Assembly (NCBI GenBank): GCA_024464205.1
Contig: JANHAI010000045.1
Location: 1 to 7,608 of the forward strand
From: Candidatus Methanomethylicia archaeon
GTDB taxonomy: Archaea > Thermoproteota > Methanomethylicia > Methanomethylicales > Methanomethylicaceae
Direction of reading: 5' to 3'
DNA: 7,608 bases
The notes beneath the pieces were generated by a model that was given only the letters and a program-made list of their open reading frames with translations, was not told where the DNA came from and did no database searches. Made by a program: the position numbers and the translations under genes. Below are positions 5,277 to 7,608 of the stretch, piece after piece (position 1 is the first letter of the stretch; each line of letters begins with the position of its first letter).

Positions 5277-6083
5277 ATGGCGCCCTTGGAGAAAAAAGGC
5301 ATCGAGTGCTCGGCTTACATAATTGACCTGGACGGTTGCATCTATCGGGGCGACAAGGCGATCGAGGGGGCAGCAGAAGCGGTTGATGCCATAAGGGCAA
5401 ACGGCAAGCGTTTGCTTTTCCTGACAAACAATTCTACGAAGACGCCTTCTGAATACGCCGAGAAGCTTTCGTCACTTGGGATCAGGGCGCACAGAGGCGA
5501 GATATTGACTTCTTCCGTTGCCACGGCCCATTACCTAAAAAGGTTCGGTAACGGGAGATGTTATGTAATCGGACAGGAGGGCCTCCTCTCTGCGCTCAAG
5601 GAAGGCGGCTTTGAGCTACTTGATGAAACGCATTCGTCAGAAGCAGACTACGTCGTATGCGGATTGGACATGGGGCTGACCTACGCCAAGATTTCAGCAG
5701 CTTGCTTTGCCATACAAAAAGGGGCCAAGTTCATTGCGACAAACCCTGACCCAAACCTTCCTGTGCAGGGAGGCTACTTGCCTGGCGCAGGATCCATAAT
5801 GAAGGCCATCCAGACTGCGACTGGGAGAAGGCCCATCATAATAGGGAAGCCCTCCCGAATTATAATGGATATCGCACTAGAGATCTTAAAGTGCCCCCCT
5901 GGAAGGTCGATGATTGTCGGCGACACCCTCAAGATGGACATACAGGCAGGGAAGAATGCAGGGATGTTCACGGCCTTAGTCTTGACCGGGTCCACCTCTA
6001 TAATGCAAGTCAGGCGGAGCAAGGTCAAGCCAGACCTCATTTTGGAAGGCATACATAAGCTGATTGATTTTTTAAATGAGTGA
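5277..6083 (+). CDS. HAD-superfamily phosphatase, NagD-like (subfamily IIA)
   Basis: The 268-residue protein has the four HAD motifs in order. Motif I is 'DLDGCIYRG' (nucleophile D17, acid/base D19), motif II 'FLTNNST' with T50, motif III K191 in 'IIGKPS', and motif IV 'VGDTLKMDI' with D216 and D221 for magnesium. A large cap between motifs II and III (about 60-180), containing 'TNPDPNLPV' (155-163), marks subfamily IIA (NagD, phosphoglycolate and p-nitrophenyl phosphatases). It should hydrolyse a small phosphorylated metabolite in the cytoplasm; the substrate cannot be read from the sequence, and phosphoglycolate or a nucleotide or sugar phosphate are all possible. The ATG at 5277 matches the TATA spacing; an ATG at 5273 is out of frame. 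The length is normal for the family and no catalytic residue is missing. Confidence 0.9.
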   Translation: MAPLEKKGIECSAYIIDLDGCIYRGDKAIEGAAEAVDAIRANGKRLLFLTNNSTKTPSEYAEKLSSLGIRAHRGEILTSSVATAHYLKRFGNGRCYVIGQEGLLSALKEGGFELLDETHSSEADYVVCGLDMGLTYAKISAACFAIQKGAKFIATNPDPNLPVQGGYLPGAGSIMKAIQTATGRRPIIIGKPSRIIMDIALEILKCPPGRSMIVGDTLKMDIQAGKNAGMFTALVLTGSTSIMQVRRSKVKPDLILEGIHKLIDFLNE

Positions 6084-6094
6084 TGAAAAAAAAT

Positions 6095-6104
6095 TAATAT
6101 AAAT
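6095..6104 (+). promoter_or_regulatory. TATA box for purC
   Basis: TAATATAAAT is preceded by an A-rich stretch that could act as BRE. Its centre is about 26 bases ahead of the GTG at 6126, pointing to a leaderless purC mRNA and a promoter separate from the phosphatase gene, which ends at 6083. Confidence 0.55.
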
Positions 6105-6125
6105 AGCATCTAAGTTTATACATTG

Positions 6126-7064
6126 GTGTTAATAGTGGAGTGGTCAGTAGATCCGCTTTCTGGCGAGAGAGTCGAGATCGTGAGGTATTCAGATCTGAAA
6201 AAGGGGAGATTGACGAGGGGGAAGGTCCGCGATGTTTATGATCTGGGAGACGAGCTTTTACTTTACCACACAGACCGCGTCTCAGCCTTTGATGTTGTCT
6301 TGCCAACGTTGATACCAAGGAAAGGCACCTCTCTGGCAAAGCTCTCGCTGTTTTGGATGAACGAAAGCAGGAAAATTTTCCCAAACCACCTCATTGAGGC
6401 AGTAGACGGAAGGACGTTGAGGGTTAAGAAGGCGAAGAGGATTGACATCGAATGGGTTGTCAGGAAATACCTCTATGGTTCACTATGGAGGGACTATTCG
6501 AAGGGCAGGCGCGAGATTTATGGTTTAAGGTTTCCTGAAGGAATGAAACTTGCAGAAGAGCTCCCTGAACCAGTCATCACTCCAACAACGAAGGAGGACG
6601 TAGGGCACGACATGGAGATAAGCAAGGCAGAAGCTATAAGGCTTGGAAAGGTGGATCGCGAGACCTGGGATGAGCTTGAGGAGGCGACCCTAAAGCTCTT
6701 TGAATTTTATGAAGGGGTTGCCAAGAGGAGGGGGATAATCATCCCAGACTTCAAGATTGAGTTCGGAGTCGTTGGCGGGGAATTGATACAAATCGATGAG
6801 CCGCCAACGCACGATTCGGCCAGGATGTGGTCCATAAGGCATTATGCGCAAGGAGAGCGGCAAGAGAAGCACTGCCTCGATAAGGAATTCTTGAGGGAAT
6901 GCCTCCGGAAGCTCGGCTTTTCCGGAGATGGGTCTCCACCTCCACTCCCTGATAGCGTCGTGAGGGAAGTCGTCAAGAGGTGCGTTGGGGCATACGAGGT
7001 GATCGCGGAGGGGAAAAAGATCGAGGAGCTCATGCTCTCAAGCGTCGATGATATTTTTAAATAA
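6126..7064 (+). CDS. purC: SAICAR synthase (phosphoribosylaminoimidazole-succinocarboxamide synthase)
   Basis: PurC joins aspartate to CAIR using ATP to form SAICAR in de novo purine synthesis. The family is clear from 'GKVRDVYDLGD' (residues 32-42), 'TDRVSAFDVVLP' (49-60), 'VVRKYLYGSLW' (111-121), 'LPEPVITPTTK' (146-156), 'HDMEIS' (161-166) and the late 'GIIIPDFKIEFG' and 'IDEPPTHDSARMW'. At 312 residues it is the longer form, like yeast Ade1, and not the roughly 240-residue bacterial type. The late active-site segment differs from the common 'IDE.LTPDSSRFW' by having 'PPTHDSARMW'; the key acidic and Asp-Ser positions are kept. Possible starts are TTG 6123, GTG 6126 and GTG 6135; the TATA spacing best fits 6126 as a leaderless start. 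Next on the strand is purF, 70 bases on, so this is a small purine gene group. Confidence 0.93.
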   Translation: MLIVEWSVDPLSGERVEIVRYSDLKKGRLTRGKVRDVYDLGDELLLYHTDRVSAFDVVLPTLIPRKGTSLAKLSLFWMNESRKIFPNHLIEAVDGRTLRVKKAKRIDIEWVVRKYLYGSLWRDYSKGRREIYGLRFPEGMKLAEELPEPVITPTTKEDVGHDMEISKAEAIRLGKVDRETWDELEEATLKLFEFYEGVAKRRGIIIPDFKIEFGVVGGELIQIDEPPTHDSARMWSIRHYAQGERQEKHCLDKEFLRECLRKLGFSGDGSPPPLPDSVVREVVKRCVGAYEVIAEGKKIEELMLSSVDDIFK

Positions 7065-7106
7065 ATGTTTAAAAAAAGTTTAAAAGGTATGCAGTAAATA
7101 CAAAAG

Positions 7107-7136
7107 TTCATATTAATCAAGTGGGGCGTTTTTTTT
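7107..7136 (+). promoter_or_regulatory. Possible purF promoter and T8 tract
   Basis: TTCATATTAATC (7107-7118) could be a TATA box for a start near 7138; another, weaker candidate is at 7092-7101. A run of eight T (7129-7136) runs into the purF TTG codon. It could end purC transcription. The gap 7065-7106 is A-rich, with two GTTTAAAA copies (7067-7074 and 7078-7085), and shows no gene. Confidence 0.35.
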
Positions 7137-7608
7137 GCTGAGGGAAAAGTGCGGAGTCTTCGGGGTCAAATGCTCTGGCGAGGGCGGAGCGTTTATCCCG
7201 CTATATTGGGGACTCGTGGCGCAGAACCATAGAGGGCATGAATCTTATGGTTTCCTTACTTACTCTGAGGGTTTCAGGAGGTACGTTGATCTCGGGTTAG
7301 TCCCTCGCATCGAGAAAGAGGAACTGATCAGATGGAACATGCTCCTGCCAGGTGATTCTGGCATCTCCCATGTCCGATACGGGACTTCAGGCCTAAGAGA
7401 TATCTCGGCGCACCTAAAGGATGCTCAGCCGATGGTCATCTCAATAAGAAAGGAGAGGCTTGGCATCGCGTTCAATGGTAACTTAGTGAATATAGGGTGG
7501 CTTAAGGACGTCGTCACAAGGACGAAGATCAAGCTCAGGACGACTTCTGATACGGAATTGCTCTGCCGGTACCTCCTCGACAACATCGAGAAGGGGATAC
7601 CCGAGGCG
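7135..7608 (+). CDS. purF: Amidophosphoribosyltransferase, N-terminal part (cut by window end)
   Basis: PurF makes phosphoribosylamine from PRPP and glutamine, the first committed step of purine synthesis. The 158 visible codons cover the class II glutaminase domain. It starts with a five-residue propeptide, and cleavage would expose the catalytic C6 in 'CGVFGV'. Also visible are 'NHRGHESYGF' (31-40), 'ISHVRYGTSG' (77-86, R81 binds glutamine), the oxyanion loop 'NGN' (114-116) and 'TTSDTEL' (136-142, D139). The glutaminase site thus looks complete. Two common residues differ: 'RGHES' where most have 'RGQES', and 'AFNGN' where most have 'AHNGN'. A class II relative such as a GlmS-like protein is less likely given 'LVNI.WL' and 'TSDTE', but the PRPP site lies beyond the window. 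The only start after the in-frame stop at 7114 is TTG 7135 (or CTG 7138). Confidence 0.88.
   Translation, partial: MLREKCGVFGVKCSGEGGAFIPLYWGLVAQNHRGHESYGFLTYSEGFRRYVDLGLVPRIEKEELIRWNMLLPGDSGISHVRYGTSGLRDISAHLKDAQPMVISIRKERLGIAFNGNLVNIGWLKDVVTRTKIKLRTTSDTELLCRYLLDNIEKGIPEA

Noticed and set aside
6080..6086. GTGATGA, a perfect C-box match for a C/D box RNA
   Set aside because: It overlaps the phosphatase stop codon and no CTGA D-box or paired C'/D' boxes follow at the right distance.
1..7608. CRISPR array, insertion sequence, tRNA or rRNA genes
   Set aside because: No regularly spaced repeats, transposase-like proteins, terminal inverted repeats or tRNA-like folds were seen on either strand.

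Overview
The window reads as a stretch of an archaeal chromosome with moderate GC. Evidence for this is the use of TTG and GTG starts, TATA-like elements about 25 bases ahead of starts with little or no leader, AGG/AGA as main arginine codons, and archaeal-type gene families: a radical SAM protein with a TRAM-like tail, an MJ0577-type universal stress protein and a two-domain NikR. The lineage cannot be fixed from this sequence. A TACK-group archaeon is a guess.

Layout. Positions 1-1420, plus strand: the 3' end of a radical SAM protein gene, followed with almost no gap by an EamA/DMT-type membrane transporter. Positions 1421-1572 are a non-coding gap between converging genes. It holds a long G+C-rich stem-loop (1520-1564), a TATA-like element and a downstream T-run, so it may encode a small RNA. 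Positions 1573-4614, minus strand: a metal-uptake cluster in the order binding protein (znuA-like), ATPase (znuC-like), permease (znuB-like), then a NikR-type metal-sensing repressor that keeps all four nickel ligands. Positions 4615-4732 are a very A+T-rich promoter/terminator stretch. Positions 4733-5224, minus strand: a universal stress protein. It diverges from a HAD-family phosphatase (5277-6083, plus) across only 52 bases. Positions 6126-7608, plus strand: two purine biosynthesis genes, purC (SAICAR synthase, complete) and purF (amidophosphoribosyltransferase, cut by the window edge).

How the genes work together. The three ABC components form one cluster-9 (zinc/manganese-type) importer: an extracellular metal-binding protein, a membrane permease and a cytoplasmic ATPase. 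A NikR with intact nickel ligands in the same gene string raises the possibility that this importer carries, or is controlled by, nickel. PurF and PurC act in the same pathway (first committed step and SAICAR formation) but appear to have separate promoters. The radical SAM and EamA genes look co-transcribed; their joint role is unknown.

Most of the window is ordinary housekeeping and transport. The best candidates for something new are the NikR/ABC pairing and the structured 1.42-1.59 kb gap.
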